NCBI GenBank assembly: GCA_947085035.1
Contig: CAMTUW010000010.1
Location: 144,692 to 208,691, forward strand
Direction: 5' to 3'
Origin: CAMTUW01 sp947085035
Lineage (GTDB): Bacteria; Actinomycetota; Coriobacteriia; Anaerosomatales; PHET01
Length of the DNA: 64,000 nucleotides
Shown here: piece by piece, positions 44,487-52,475 of the stretch
Position numbering within the stretch: the stretch's first letter is position 1
Layout: the number at the start of each line of letters is the position of its first letter
The notes under the pieces: model-generated
Databases searched by the model: none
Seen by the model: only the letters and a program-made list of their open reading frames with translations
What the model was told of the DNA's origin: nothing
Made by a program: the position numbers and the translations under genes

Positions 44487-46073
44487 TCATGCCTCTCTGA
44501 ATCTGTCGAGCATCCACTTGAGCGGGAGCAGGGACAGCAGCACCATCACGAGTGCAGGGGGTGCGGCAAGATGGTAGGCGCCGTCGCTCGCTTCGACCCA
44601 CACGCGGATCGCGAGTGTGTCGAAGCCCGCGGGCCTGAGCAGCAACGTCGCCGGGAGCTCTTTGGCCGAGCTCACGAAGACGAGTGCTCCGCCCGCAAGC
44701 ACGCCCGGTGCTATCAGGCGCGAGATGACCTTCACTATCACGCCCAGCGGGCGCAGACCTGCCACGCGGGCAGCCTCGTCGATGCGCGGTGACACCAGCT
44801 CCAAGCTCGCTGAAGCGGACTGCATCGCCTGCGGCAGGAAGCGGATCACGTAGGCGATCGAGAGCATCAGCGCGGTGCCGTAGACGACAGGCGCGAGGCG
44901 CAGCGAGAAGAAGATCACGCCCAGCGCCACGATCACGCCGGGCAGCGCATAACCCGCGTGGGCCAGCCGCTCGATCACCGCAGCGGGCACCGATGCGTGC
45001 CGCGAGCGCAGATAGACCACCGGCACCGCGAGAAACATCGCGACCGCGGCTGCCAGTCCGGCCGCCTGAAGGGTGTTGAGCGCGAACTGCAAGAAGCGCG
45101 GATCAAGACCGTCGATCAGCAGCCCTTGTGCGGTCCAGTATCCCAGCACCATCAACGGCATCAAGCCCGCGAACAGGAAGACCGTCGCGACATAGATGAA
45201 AGCCGGCCACCTGAGCCGCCCCAGCTCGATACGCCGAGGAGACTGCGCGGCCCCGGAGGACTCGTAGAAACGGGCACGGCGTCGCGTCGACGCCTCGACA
45301 CCCAGCACCACCAGGGTGAGCGCGATCAGCACCACCGACAGTATCGCCGCCGCACCGGTGTCGAACCCGCCCATCTGATAGTAGATCGCCGAGGTGAGCG
45401 TCGAGTAACGCAAAAGGGCCACTGCACCGAAGTCACTGAGCACGTAGAGCACGACCAGCACGATGCCGGCTCCGGTGGCGGGCCTGAGCAGGGGTAGCGT
45501 CACCCGGCGAAGCACCGCGAACCGGCCAAGTCCCAGCGAGCGCGCGACGTCTTCATGTGCTCGCCCCATCCGCCCGACGGCGGATCCCGCGACCAAGAAG
45601 ACGTAGGGATAGGTGAAGATGCTGAGTACGAACGCCGCGCCGGCGAAGGAGTACATGTCGATGGGCGTCGAACCAACGATGTCGCTCACCCAACCGCGCG
45701 GGCCGAATACGACCACATAGGTCATCGCGCCCACATACGGGGGAACGGCGAGCGGGATCGCCACGAGCCAGCGCAACGTCTGGCGCCAGGGCAGGTCGGT
45801 GCGGGCCACGAGCCACGCGAGCGACAATCCCAGCACGCCTGCCGAGAGTCCCACGACCGCAGCGAGCGAAACCGTGTTCCACAGCAGGGCGGGGATGCGC
45901 TCGTCGAGCAGTACCGTCCACCGCTCGGCGTCCTCGGCCAACGCCCGGACGCCCACATACAACACCGGGGCGGCCATGAGGATCGCGGTCGCAAGTGAGA
46001 CGAGAAGCAGCCACCCTTGGGGTGGCCGTCCTCGCCATGCTCGCGCCCACAGTGTGTGGACGGCTGAGATCAT
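44487..46073 (-). CDS. fbpB: Iron(III) ABC transporter permease, fused two-domain
   Basis: The 528-residue inner-membrane protein has about 12 helices in two six-helix BPD_transp_1 domains (about residues 55-265 and 330-520). Each has an EAA-like loop that contacts the ATPase: E-D-V-A-R-S-L-G-L-G-R-F-A in the first and D-E-A-A-R-V-A-G-L-R-P-L-G in the second. The double-length layout is typical of FbpB/SfuB ferric permeases. It starts one base after the stop of the binding-protein gene and overlaps the ATPase start, completing a three-gene operon. Confidence 0.9.
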   Translation of the reverse strand: MISAVHTLWARAWRGRPPQGWLLLVSLATAILMAAPVLYVGVRALAEDAERWTVLLDERIPALLWNTVSLAAVVGLSAGVLGLSLAWLVARTDLPWRQTLRWLVAIPLAVPPYVGAMTYVVVFGPRGWVSDIVGSTPIDMYSFAGAAFVLSIFTYPYVFLVAGSAVGRMGRAHEDVARSLGLGRFAVLRRVTLPLLRPATGAGIVLVVLYVLSDFGAVALLRYSTLTSAIYYQMGGFDTGAAAILSVVLIALTLVVLGVEASTRRRARFYESSGAAQSPRRIELGRLRWPAFIYVATVFLFAGLMPLMVLGYWTAQGLLIDGLDPRFLQFALNTLQAAGLAAAVAMFLAVPVVYLRSRHASVPAAVIERLAHAGYALPGVIVALGVIFFSLRLAPVVYGTALMLSIAYVIRFLPQAMQSASASLELVSPRIDEAARVAGLRPLGVIVKVISRLIAPGVLAGGALVFVSSAKELPATLLLRPAGFDTLAIRVWVEASDGAYHLAAPPALVMVLLSLLPLKWMLDRFREA

Positions 46074-47129
46074 CTACTTGAGCTCAAGGTCAAGGCCGGC
46101 ACGCTCGATCAACGAACGGGTACCCTCCCAGACCTCTCCCAGGCTGCTGAGTTTCAACGCGTGCACCTTGTAGGAGTCGATGGCCGCGGCGCCTTCAGGC
46201 GCTTCGATCCGCGGGTTGAGGGGCACCTCGAGGGACGTGCCGCTGAACTCCTTCTGATTCTCGGGGAGCAAGACCCACTCAGCGAACGTCTTGGCGGAAT
46301 TGGCGTTGGGGCCGTCAGCGACGAATCCCACGCCCGCCGCGTTGACCATGGCGCCCATGTCGCCTTGTCCCTGGTCGGGGTAGATGATGCCTACGTTGTT
46401 GTCCTCGGGCTCACGCACCTGCAGGTGGTAGTAGTAGTTGTTCACGAGGCCGAACGCGAACTCGCCGGCACCCACTGCTTTGCGGATGTCACTGTGGCCG
46501 TCGGTGATGGCGCCGGCGTTCTCCTTGACGGCGCGGATCCACTGCTCGCTCTTCTCATCACCCCACACGAAACGAAGCGCCGAGACGTGCGCGACCATCG
46601 AGCCATTGCCGCCACGGGTGATGGCGAACTTGCCCTTCCACTGCGGGTCGGTGAGCTCCCAGATCGTCGCAGGCATCTCGGTCTCGGTGATCAGGTCTTT
46701 GTTGTAGATGAAGACGCGTGTGCGGGCCGACAAGCCGAACCACGAGCCGTCGGTGGCGCGATATGCCGGGTCGATGCTATCCAGCCCGGCGGGAGGCGCA
46801 GGCAAGGGGGCCAGCACCTTCTGCAGACGGAGGTACTCGAGGGCGCCGGCGTCGTTGCCGATCATGATGTCGGCGCGGGGCCGGGACGCTTCCTCTTTGA
46901 GACGATTGACCACGGCGTCGTCAGCGTACAGCGCTTCGACTTTGATGCCGGTGTCGGTGGTGAACTTCGCTAGCAGCGGCTCGACGAAAGCTTCCTTGCG
47001 TGACGTGTAGACGACGAGTGTTCCGGGCTCGTCTGCCGATGACGACTCGACGGGGGTCTGCGTCGCGCAGCCGGTGCCCGCGATCGCGAGCAGCGAAAGC
47101 ATCGCAGCGAGCAGGATCTTGATCTTCAT
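46074..47129 (-). CDS. fbpA: Ferric iron ABC transporter substrate-binding lipoprotein
   Basis: The 351-residue lipoprotein starts M-K-I-K-I-L-L-A-A-M with lipobox A-G-T-G-C, so the mature protein is tethered outside. The mature part begins L-V-V-Y-T-S-R-K-E-A, a hallmark of the FbpA/FutA ferric-binding group. Toward the C-terminus G-L-V-N-N-Y-Y-Y-H-L carries the adjacent tyrosines that coordinate Fe(III) in this family. ATG 47129 follows AGGAGTAACC; the frame upstream to 47192 overlaps the operator region. A DtxR-like palindrome lies upstream. Fe(III) is the best guess; other metals or thiamine-type ligands are less likely. Confidence 0.9.
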   Translation of the reverse strand: MKIKILLAAMLSLLAIAGTGCATQTPVESSSADEPGTLVVYTSRKEAFVEPLLAKFTTDTGIKVEALYADDAVVNRLKEEASRPRADIMIGNDAGALEYLRLQKVLAPLPAPPAGLDSIDPAYRATDGSWFGLSARTRVFIYNKDLITETEMPATIWELTDPQWKGKFAITRGGNGSMVAHVSALRFVWGDEKSEQWIRAVKENAGAITDGHSDIRKAVGAGEFAFGLVNNYYYHLQVREPEDNNVGIIYPDQGQGDMGAMVNAAGVGFVADGPNANSAKTFAEWVLLPENQKEFSGTSLEVPLNPRIEAPEGAAAIDSYKVHALKLSSLGEVWEGTRSLIERAGLDLELK

Positions 47130-47173
47130 GGTTACTCCTCTGACGACATCTGTTGCTGGTTCTTCGTCCGAAC

Positions 47174-47202
47174 TAACGGTACGTGTTAGCATATACTAAC
47201 AT
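47174..47202 (-). promoter_or_regulatory. DtxR/IdeR-like operator upstream of the iron transporter
   Basis: Two overlapping inverted repeats share a GTTAG half-site. TGTTAG-CATATA-CTAACA (47185-47202) is an almost perfect 18-bp palindrome, and CTAAC-7-GTTAG (47174-47190) is a second. TTAG/CTAA half-sites are typical of DtxR-family metal repressors. The site lies 45-75 bases before the binding-protein start, where a promoter would be, so the operon is probably repressed when iron is plentiful. Confidence 0.6.
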
Positions 47203-47343
47203 CATGGGAGCGGTTGTCAACAGGGCGCGAGCCGGTCTGCTACGGAGCGTTCAGCTGACGAGCTCAAGCGTTAGGAGAGCCTCTCTGACTCATCGCTGGC
47301 AACGCATTTTCCGGCAAACGTGAGTATCTCTTTCGCCGTCGCG

Positions 47344-47356
47344 GGTTTCTTAGTAG
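47344..47356 (+). repeat. 13-bp direct repeat, copy 2
   Basis: Second exact copy of GGTTTCTTAGTAG (first at 43396). The two copies flank the 3.9-kb iron transporter operon. It lies just after the stop of the Fic gene on the other strand. Confidence 0.4.
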
Positions 47357-47369
47357 CTCCTAGCGGTGA

Positions 47370-48521
47370 TCAGTCTTGGGCGAAGATGTTGATATACGAC
47401 GTGTACCCGAACCGTCGGTTTCTGGCTTGACCTGTCATCTCTACAAGGAGGCCATGTTCGACAAACTTGTTCATGAGGCTGCTCGCGGCAGGGTAGGTAA
47501 CACCAGTCACGTCGGCAATCTGGTTCACGGAGATGTAGGGCCTGGAGTACAAGCCCTCGAGCACCATCAGGGCATTTCCTGCCGCCCGGCCGAACTCACT
47601 GACGATCAGTTCGCGATGCGTCTCCCGGAGGTCGACAATGCTTCGGGCCGTATCGGTCGCCTCCCGGGAAACCTCGGCCATACCCTTGAGGAAGAACTTG
47701 AGCCAGCCCTCCCAATCGCCCTCGTCACGGACGTTTTGCAAAAGCTCGTAGTACATCGTCCGATGGCGCTTGAAGTAGTGCGACAGGTACAGCACCGGCT
47801 TGGATAACGTGCCTCGTTCACAGAGCAGGAATGTGATGAGCAGGCGCCCCATTCTACCGTTGCCATCCGAGAACGGATGGATTGTCTCGAACTGCGCGTG
47901 AGCAAGTCCGATTCGAATGAGCGCCGGAATGGGGTTTGTTGAGTACAGGAATGTCTCGAAATCACCTAGCGCACTTGGTACTTCGTGAGCAGGAGGCGGC
48001 ACGAACGTGGCGTCCGTGAGTGTGGCACCGCTCGGACCTATCCAGTTCTGCGAGCGACGCAGTTCTCCTGGCTGCTTCTCGGCACCTCTGGTGTCTCTGA
48101 GCAGGTGTGCGTGGATCTCCTTGAGCAGACGAATGGAGACCGGAAGCTCCTGCAGACGCGTAAGACCAAAGTTCATCGCAGCGACATAATTCAGGACTTC
48201 GTGGACGTCACGAGGTCGCGCTGGGTCGACGATGGCAGCCTCGGCCTCAAGCACGTCGTTCAGTGAGCTTTGAGTGCCCTCAATCTGGCTTGAGAGCACG
48301 GCCTCCTTGCGGACGTACATGAACACGAAAAGGTCAGAACCTGGAAGCGTCTGTATCGAGCCGTCGAGTCGCCCAAGGGCACGATCCGCATCGGACAGCA
48401 GCGCGAGAAGCTCCTCGTCCATGTCAATGGATGGATCCGGGGGTAGTGACGCTGGGATGAAGGCCGAGTACCCCTCATGCTGACGAATGTAGCGTCCCGC
48501 TCGATAGCGACTCTCCGACAT
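47370..48521 (-). CDS. Fic family protein (putative AMP transferase), autoinhibited class II
   Basis: The 383-residue protein has a Fic_N domain, a central Fic domain with the full active motif H-P-F-S-D-G-N-G-R-M-G-R (AMP transfer to target hydroxyls), and a C-terminal winged helix (N-Q-I-A-D-V-T-G-V-T-Y-P-A-A). The N-terminal helix carries S-S-Q-I-E-G, matching the (S/T)xxxE(G/N) inhibitory motif of class II Fic proteins, so no separate antitoxin is needed. ATG 48521 follows AAGGAGACACC. It sits next to the left border of the mobile element and may belong to an older insertion. Targets are unknown. Confidence 0.9.
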   Translation of the reverse strand: MSESRYRAGRYIRQHEGYSAFIPASLPPDPSIDMDEELLALLSDADRALGRLDGSIQTLPGSDLFVFMYVRKEAVLSSQIEGTQSSLNDVLEAEAAIVDPARPRDVHEVLNYVAAMNFGLTRLQELPVSIRLLKEIHAHLLRDTRGAEKQPGELRRSQNWIGPSGATLTDATFVPPPAHEVPSALGDFETFLYSTNPIPALIRIGLAHAQFETIHPFSDGNGRMGRLLITFLLCERGTLSKPVLYLSHYFKRHRTMYYELLQNVRDEGDWEGWLKFFLKGMAEVSREATDTARSIVDLRETHRELIVSEFGRAAGNALMVLEGLYSRPYISVNQIADVTGVTYPAASSLMNKFVEHGLLVEMTGQARNRRFGYTSYINIFAQD

Positions 48522-48642
48522 GGTGTCTCCTTCGCTTGTAGAAGGCAGACTTAAATATAGCGACAGAATCCGTCCATAGCAATGTCTGACTTGAATACTG
48601 GTCCTGCTCAAGGCGCGACATGTTCAAGGCGCGAGCGTACAA

Positions 48643-48672
48643 GCGTGTTCGCATTTGATACCATCTGACGCG
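48643..48672 (+). pseudogene. Trace of an integrase 3' end beside the left att repeat
   Basis: Bases 48648-48669 match the part of the intact integrase at 61561-61582 in 20 of 22 positions. Read in the same frame they give C-S-H-L-I-P-S-D against Y-S-H-L-V-P-S-D around the catalytic tyrosine. Differences fall at synonymous or conservative sites. No longer open frame survives upstream. It looks like the remnant of a related integrase that once ended here. Confidence 0.55.
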
Positions 48673-48711
48673 CGCCCTCGTAGCTCAGGGGATAGAGCAC
48701 AGGTTTCCTAA
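48673..48711 (+). repeat. Left att-like repeat (5' half of tRNA-Arg(CCU))
   Basis: Exact 39-bp copy of 61719-61757. It covers the tRNA 5' acceptor strand, D-arm and anticodon loop through CCTAA but not the 3' half, so it is not a functional tRNA. It marks the left end of the integrated element and sets its crossover region to the anticodon stem-loop. Confidence 0.92.
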
Positions 48712-48745
48712 TGGCATTTATGCCGTACCACCTGCGCTTTTCTAG

Positions 48746-48828
48746 TGCCCCTCGCTCGGGTTTCGTGTTCAGGCAATGCCATCCACGTTCGCCCGGTGCT
48801 GCGGGTTCGTGCCCCTCCAGTGCCCCTC
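48746..48828 (+). repeat. Three TGCCCCTC repeats, candidate integrase arm sites
   Basis: TGCCCCTC occurs at 48746-48753, 48810-48817 and 48821-48828, all in the same orientation; the first and third share AGTGCCCCTCG. A further copy lies at the other end of the element, at 61646-61653, with a one-mismatch copy at 61635-61642. Short direct repeats on both sides of the core are how tyrosine integrases mark arm-type sites. Confidence 0.5.
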
Positions 48829-48915
48829 GACCTGTCACCCTGCTTTCGCACGGACGACTAGCACCGGATACTCTGAGGCGCCACGTCCGACCCACGTATT
48901 CGACGCGAGGCTGCG

Positions 48916-49605
48916 ATGGATCCCAGGAAGCTCTTCTACGACGACCGGCTGAAGACCTGCGTACACTGCGGTTCGGCGCCAGAGGACGGTGATCACGTGC
49001 CGTCAAAGGTTCTCTTGGATCAGCCGTACCCGCCAAACCTGCCAGTCGTATCCAGTTGCAGGAGCTGCAACAACTCCTTCTCCGCAGACGAGCCCTATCT
49101 GGCGTGCATGATCGACTGCGCCGCGTCAGACGCTGAAGAAGCCGGACACGTCCCACGTGATCGAGTGCGCCGGCTGCTGGTTGAGCGCCGAGAGCTAGCG
49201 CATGAGATCGAGGCTCTGCGAGCAACCGACTCCCTGAACCGCTTGATCTGCGATCTGAGCAACCCTCGGGTTGCGAACGTAGTGCTGAAGCTTGCGCGTG
49301 GCCATATCGCATTCGAGTGTGGTGAACTCGTTCTTCAGCCTCCTCACGTCCTGTCCGCAGTGCTGCTCGAGGAGATGACTCGTTCTGATCGAGCCGCCTT
49401 CGAGACTGAACCTGAGCCGAGCATCTTCCCTGAGATCGGCAGCCGTGCATTTCTTGCGATGGCTACGGCGGGAGGGTTTGCAGCGGCAGCCCCTGGCTGG
49501 AACATCGTGCAAGCAGGCCGCTATCGCTACTTGGTGTCGTGGGGAAAGGGGCTGTCCGTGCGCATGGTCCTCAGCGAGTATCTGGCATGCGTCGCCGCTT
49601 GGTAG
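48916..49605 (+). CDS. HNH-endonuclease-like protein
   Basis: The 229-residue protein has two CxxC pairs around an HNH-type core: C-V-H-C-G (residues 15-19), D-H-V-P-S-K-V-L-L (about 26-34), and C-R-S-C-N-N-S-F-S-A-D-E (about 48-59). These are the expected zinc ligands, the DH catalytic pair and the Asn of a beta-beta-alpha-metal nuclease. The remaining 170 residues are unassigned, with two hydrophobic stretches near the end. It is the first gene inside the left end of the element and may be defence cargo. ATG start with a weak GCGAGG site. Confidence 0.68.
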   Translation: MDPRKLFYDDRLKTCVHCGSAPEDGDHVPSKVLLDQPYPPNLPVVSSCRSCNNSFSADEPYLACMIDCAASDAEEAGHVPRDRVRRLLVERRELAHEIEALRATDSLNRLICDLSNPRVANVVLKLARGHIAFECGELVLQPPHVLSAVLLEEMTRSDRAAFETEPEPSIFPEIGSRAFLAMATAGGFAAAAPGWNIVQAGRYRYLVSWGKGLSVRMVLSEYLACVAAW

Positions 49606-49669
49606 CTACGCCCCTAGTTGATGTCTTGCTCGGCTGGTGTGATCCTGGGCAGGTCGACAGGAGGCTCAC

Positions 49670-50260
49670 TTGGATCGCCAGCTCATTCAGATCTCACCCG
49701 ACGAACTCGAGGCGCTTGCGGTCATTCACGACGACGGGTCTCTGACCATCAGCTCCTCGGTGCTCGCTGGCATCATCTCTCGCGCCACTGCATATGTTGG
49801 GATCCGAGTTGCGATCGTCTCGGCTGACTACTACCAGCAGGCCGACGGAGCGCCTGAGCCTGCGACTCGCAGCATGACGGGCATGTGGTGGCTATCGCAC
49901 GGCGACGACACTGCAGTGGTTGGCAGCGTCTCAGTCGACGGCGTGACCGTGACCATCGTCTCCGAAGGTGAGACCGAGGCACCGGTGGCTGAGGATCTTG
50001 CACTATTGGAGCGAGCGACCAAGGCGATCGCGTCTGAGTACCCCGAGGCCAAAGTGCTCGAGCCTGGCAAAGCAGAAGTGCAGTCGCCTTCAGGCGGGAA
50101 ACTCGTCAGGGTCGTGGTTACCCGTGATCATCGGGTGCGTCGACCGCAGGATCTGCTTGATCCAGAGGAAGTTGCCGCGTTCAACGACAACACTCTTGCA
50201 CTGGCGATAGTGCAGGTCATCGGAGGCGACAAGGCACTGGTGATCAAGCACGGACTCTAG
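49670..50260 (+). CDS. Unknown protein with TTG start, 196 aa
   Basis: The 196-residue product starts at TTG with a perfect AGGAGG five bases upstream, which strongly supports it as real. It is acidic, with an N-terminal I-S-P-D-E-L-E-A-L-A-V-I-H-D-D-G-S-L-T-I and a central M-W-W-L-S-H-G-D-D-T-A-V-V-G-S-V-S-V-D-G-V-T-V-T-I-type beta region. The C-terminal part V-V-V-T-R-D-H-R-V-R is basic. No family recognised. It is encoded between the HNH gene and the restriction enzyme on the same strand. Confidence 0.6.
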   Translation: MDRQLIQISPDELEALAVIHDDGSLTISSSVLAGIISRATAYVGIRVAIVSADYYQQADGAPEPATRSMTGMWWLSHGDDTAVVGSVSVDGVTVTIVSEGETEAPVAEDLALLERATKAIASEYPEAKVLEPGKAEVQSPSGGKLVRVVVTRDHRVRRPQDLLDPEEVAAFNDNTLALAIVQVIGGDKALVIKHGL

Positions 50261-50373
50261 CGGCGCCTACCTGCGAAGTCGGGCTTGCGCCCAGCCTCGG
50301 GTTCACCGATGGTGTAGGCAATGCGCTGGGCTGGTGCTTGGCGTGACGAGAGCCGAGACCGGACGGGGAAACG

Positions 50374-51111
50374 ATGTATCTCGACTTCATGTCAGACAAG
50401 TACCTGCTGGGCTGCGTTGACCGGCTGTATCGCCAGTTCCAGGGCGCATACTGCGAGGTAACCGTAGATGGCTTCACGAGCAACAAGATCGACGTGATCT
50501 CGATGCGGGTTGTATCTCAGTTCGCCGGTCGCGACGAAAAGACGCTGATCGAGGCCGAAACTGTAAGACAGGCCGAGAAGACCTTCGGAAACGCGGTTGG
50601 CACCTTCCACGAGGAGCTAATGGGAGGACTGCCCGGTATCAAGAACTACCCCGTCGGGCACGGCTACGACCTCAAGGCCGATGACAACTCGATCTTTGCC
50701 GAAGTGAAGAACAAATACAACACCATGAACTCGGGCGCCAGTAAAAGCGTGTTCGAGCGGCTCGTCGGGTTTGCCGGCTCCTACCCAGCAGCGACCTGCT
50801 ATCTCGTGCAGATCATCGCGCAGCGCAGCCGGGACGACATCTGGGTGGTCGGCGGCAAGCAGCATGCGAGAGTGCGCGTCATATCTGCAGACCGCTTCTA
50901 CGCAAGTGTCACCGGACAGCGAGACGCTTTCGCGCAGCTCTATCGCGTCTTACCCACGGTCATCCATGACTACCTTGAAGCCCACGGAGACGGCTGCGTT
51001 CATGAGGCTCTGGGGCCATACGGAGCCCTTGAGACGATGGCGCAGCGCCGCAGTAAGTCAGTCCTCGACATTCTGGCGTTGAAGACGTTCAGCGGGTACT
51101 GGGGCTTCTAG
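50374..51111 (+). CDS. Type II restriction endonuclease, Eco47II family
   Basis: The 245-residue protein matches the Eco47II/Sau96I family, whose characterised members cut GGNCC. The PD-(D/E)XK-like catalytic site is visible as G-H-G-Y-D99-L ... D-N-S-I-F-A-E110-V-K112-N-K-Y-N-T-M-N, and H-E-E-L-M-G-G-L-P-G is the upstream conserved helix. Length is about that of family members. The gene converges with the methyltransferase gene, overlapping its stop by four bases. Upstream GGGGAAACG precedes the ATG. Specificity for GGNCC is inferred from the family only. Confidence 0.87.
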   Translation: MYLDFMSDKYLLGCVDRLYRQFQGAYCEVTVDGFTSNKIDVISMRVVSQFAGRDEKTLIEAETVRQAEKTFGNAVGTFHEELMGGLPGIKNYPVGHGYDLKADDNSIFAEVKNKYNTMNSGASKSVFERLVGFAGSYPAATCYLVQIIAQRSRDDIWVVGGKQHARVRVISADRFYASVTGQRDAFAQLYRVLPTVIHDYLEAHGDGCVHEALGPYGALETMAQRRSKSVLDILALKTFSGYWGF

Positions 51112-52370
51112 GCCGGCACAAGCTGTGTCTGAACGCCAGCCGGATCCATGGGTCGCTGCTCTTCCATGGTCTGCGGGTCGGCTTTGCCGTCGAGCATGGC
51201 CACTACGCATCTGCCGATGTGGTATCCAAGGTTGACCGGCACTGCGTTGCCTATCTGCTTGTACTGCGAGGCGGTTGAACCACAGAACTGCCACGAGTCC
51301 GGGAAGGTCTGCAGACGTGCATACTCACGAACCTGCAGCGGACGCGTCTCCCCCGGATGACATCGCTCTGTCTGCTTCTGAGCAGGGTTGCAGGTAAGCG
51401 TCAGGCTCGGCTCGTCCCAAGACAGCCTTCGCGCCATGCCGGTCTTGCCGCCGCCTAGATGAAATGATGCGCCCATGTAGTCACGCTGAAGGTCGATGGG
51501 CAGATCGCGCCAATATCCGCCGGGGGGGATCAGCTCCATGATCCTGTGCTTGCGTTCCGTGTAGACCTGCCCTGCAGAAGAAGGACAGCCTTCCAGGGCT
51601 TCGCGAACCGAGACGGTGTAGTCATTCTCTTTCGGGAAGAGCAGTGGCATATCGAGATCGCTCCGCTTGGCAATAAGAATGAGGCGCTCTCGCTTCTGCG
51701 GAACATCAAGGTACTGAGCCCGAAGAAGACGATAGGCGACATCGTAGCCGAGGTCTTGAAGGATAGACACCATCGTTGCCAGAGTGCGTCCATCGTCATG
51801 GTTCAGAAGACCACGGACGTTTTCTCCCACCGCGACCTTGGGTCGCACGTCGCGCACGCAACGGGCGAACTCGTAGAACAAGGTTCCGCGAGCGTCCTCG
51901 AAGCCGAGACTCTTGCCGGCGTAGCTGAACGCCTGACATGGGAAACCGGCCTCGACAACGTCGGCCTTCATCCCCTCGAAAGAGAGCATCCTCACGTCTC
52001 CGTCGGCGACGTTCCACTCAGGCATGTTGGTTCTCAAGGTGCTGACCGCATCCTTCTCGAGCTCGGACAGTAACACGTGGTCAAGCCCGGCATTATGAAG
52101 GCCGAGTGCCGTGCCACCTGCTCCGGCAAACAGGTCGATGCACGAGTAGGAACTGCGTTTGTCGGCAACCAGCACTCGATATGTGTTCTCGGTGGCGTGG
52201 CCGCTGAGCTTGCTGTGCAGCCTCTGGACGACCTCGAGATCAAACACCCGGTGGTTGAGCTCGTTGCGATGATGCTTGATCAGGCCCTTCTTGCTCCATC
52301 GCCGAATGGTGTCGGGTGATACCTCAAGGATCTCAGCGGCCTCGGATACCGTGACGTACTTGCTGCCCAC
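51108..52370 (-). CDS. DNA cytosine-5 methyltransferase with N-terminal HTH
   Basis: The 420-residue enzyme methylates cytosine in the site cut by the neighbouring endonuclease. The motifs are F-A-G-A-G-G (81-86, SAM), G-F-P-C-Q-A-F-S with catalytic Cys145, E-N-V-R-G-L-L and Q-K-R-E-R-L, with the target-recognition region between about 240 and 360 and the final Q-I-G-N-A-V-P. Residues 5-60 form a MerR/HTH_17-type helix-turn-helix (S-E-A-A-E-I-L-E-V-S-P-D-T-I-R-R-W), so the protein can probably bind its own promoter. GTG 52370 has GGAGG four bases upstream; the frame runs on to 52439. It is divergent from vsr with operator-like dyads between. Confidence 0.92.
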   Translation of the reverse strand: MGSKYVTVSEAAEILEVSPDTIRRWSKKGLIKHHRNELNHRVFDLEVVQRLHSKLSGHATENTYRVLVADKRSSYSCIDLFAGAGGTALGLHNAGLDHVLLSELEKDAVSTLRTNMPEWNVADGDVRMLSFEGMKADVVEAGFPCQAFSYAGKSLGFEDARGTLFYEFARCVRDVRPKVAVGENVRGLLNHDDGRTLATMVSILQDLGYDVAYRLLRAQYLDVPQKRERLILIAKRSDLDMPLLFPKENDYTVSVREALEGCPSSAGQVYTERKHRIMELIPPGGYWRDLPIDLQRDYMGASFHLGGGKTGMARRLSWDEPSLTLTCNPAQKQTERCHPGETRPLQVREYARLQTFPDSWQFCGSTASQYKQIGNAVPVNLGYHIGRCVVAMLDGKADPQTMEEQRPMDPAGVQTQLVPA

Positions 52371-52410
52371 TTTGCCTCCAGCTGGTTCTCGGATCCGACG
52401 TACAATAGCC

Positions 52411-52462
52411 ACAGTACAAGTAACCAAAGCCCTATGCAATGGTTACTGCGAACAAATGTTCG
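52411..52462. promoter_or_regulatory. Divergent promoter with two dyads between methyltransferase and vsr
   Basis: AGTAACCA (52419-52426) and TGGTTACT (52440-52447) form an 8-bp inverted repeat. It is immediately followed by CGAACA-AA-TGTTCG (52449-52462). A possible minus-strand promoter, TTGCAT with 17-base spacing to TACTGT, spans 52439-52411, so the dyads would overlap it. The HTH of the methyltransferase is the obvious candidate binder. Confidence 0.55.
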
Positions 52463-52475
52463 TATTGGAGGTGCG

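Noticed and set aside
47370..48521. Fic gene as part of the 13-kb element
   Set aside because: It lies outside the left repeat; it may belong to an earlier insertion but not to the present element.
48673..48711. A functional second tRNA-Arg
   Set aside because: Only the 5' half is present; the 3' half of the cloverleaf is missing, so it is an att-type repeat.
48746..48828. Short CRISPR-like array
   Set aside because: Octamer copies are irregularly spaced, too short, and no cas gene is present.
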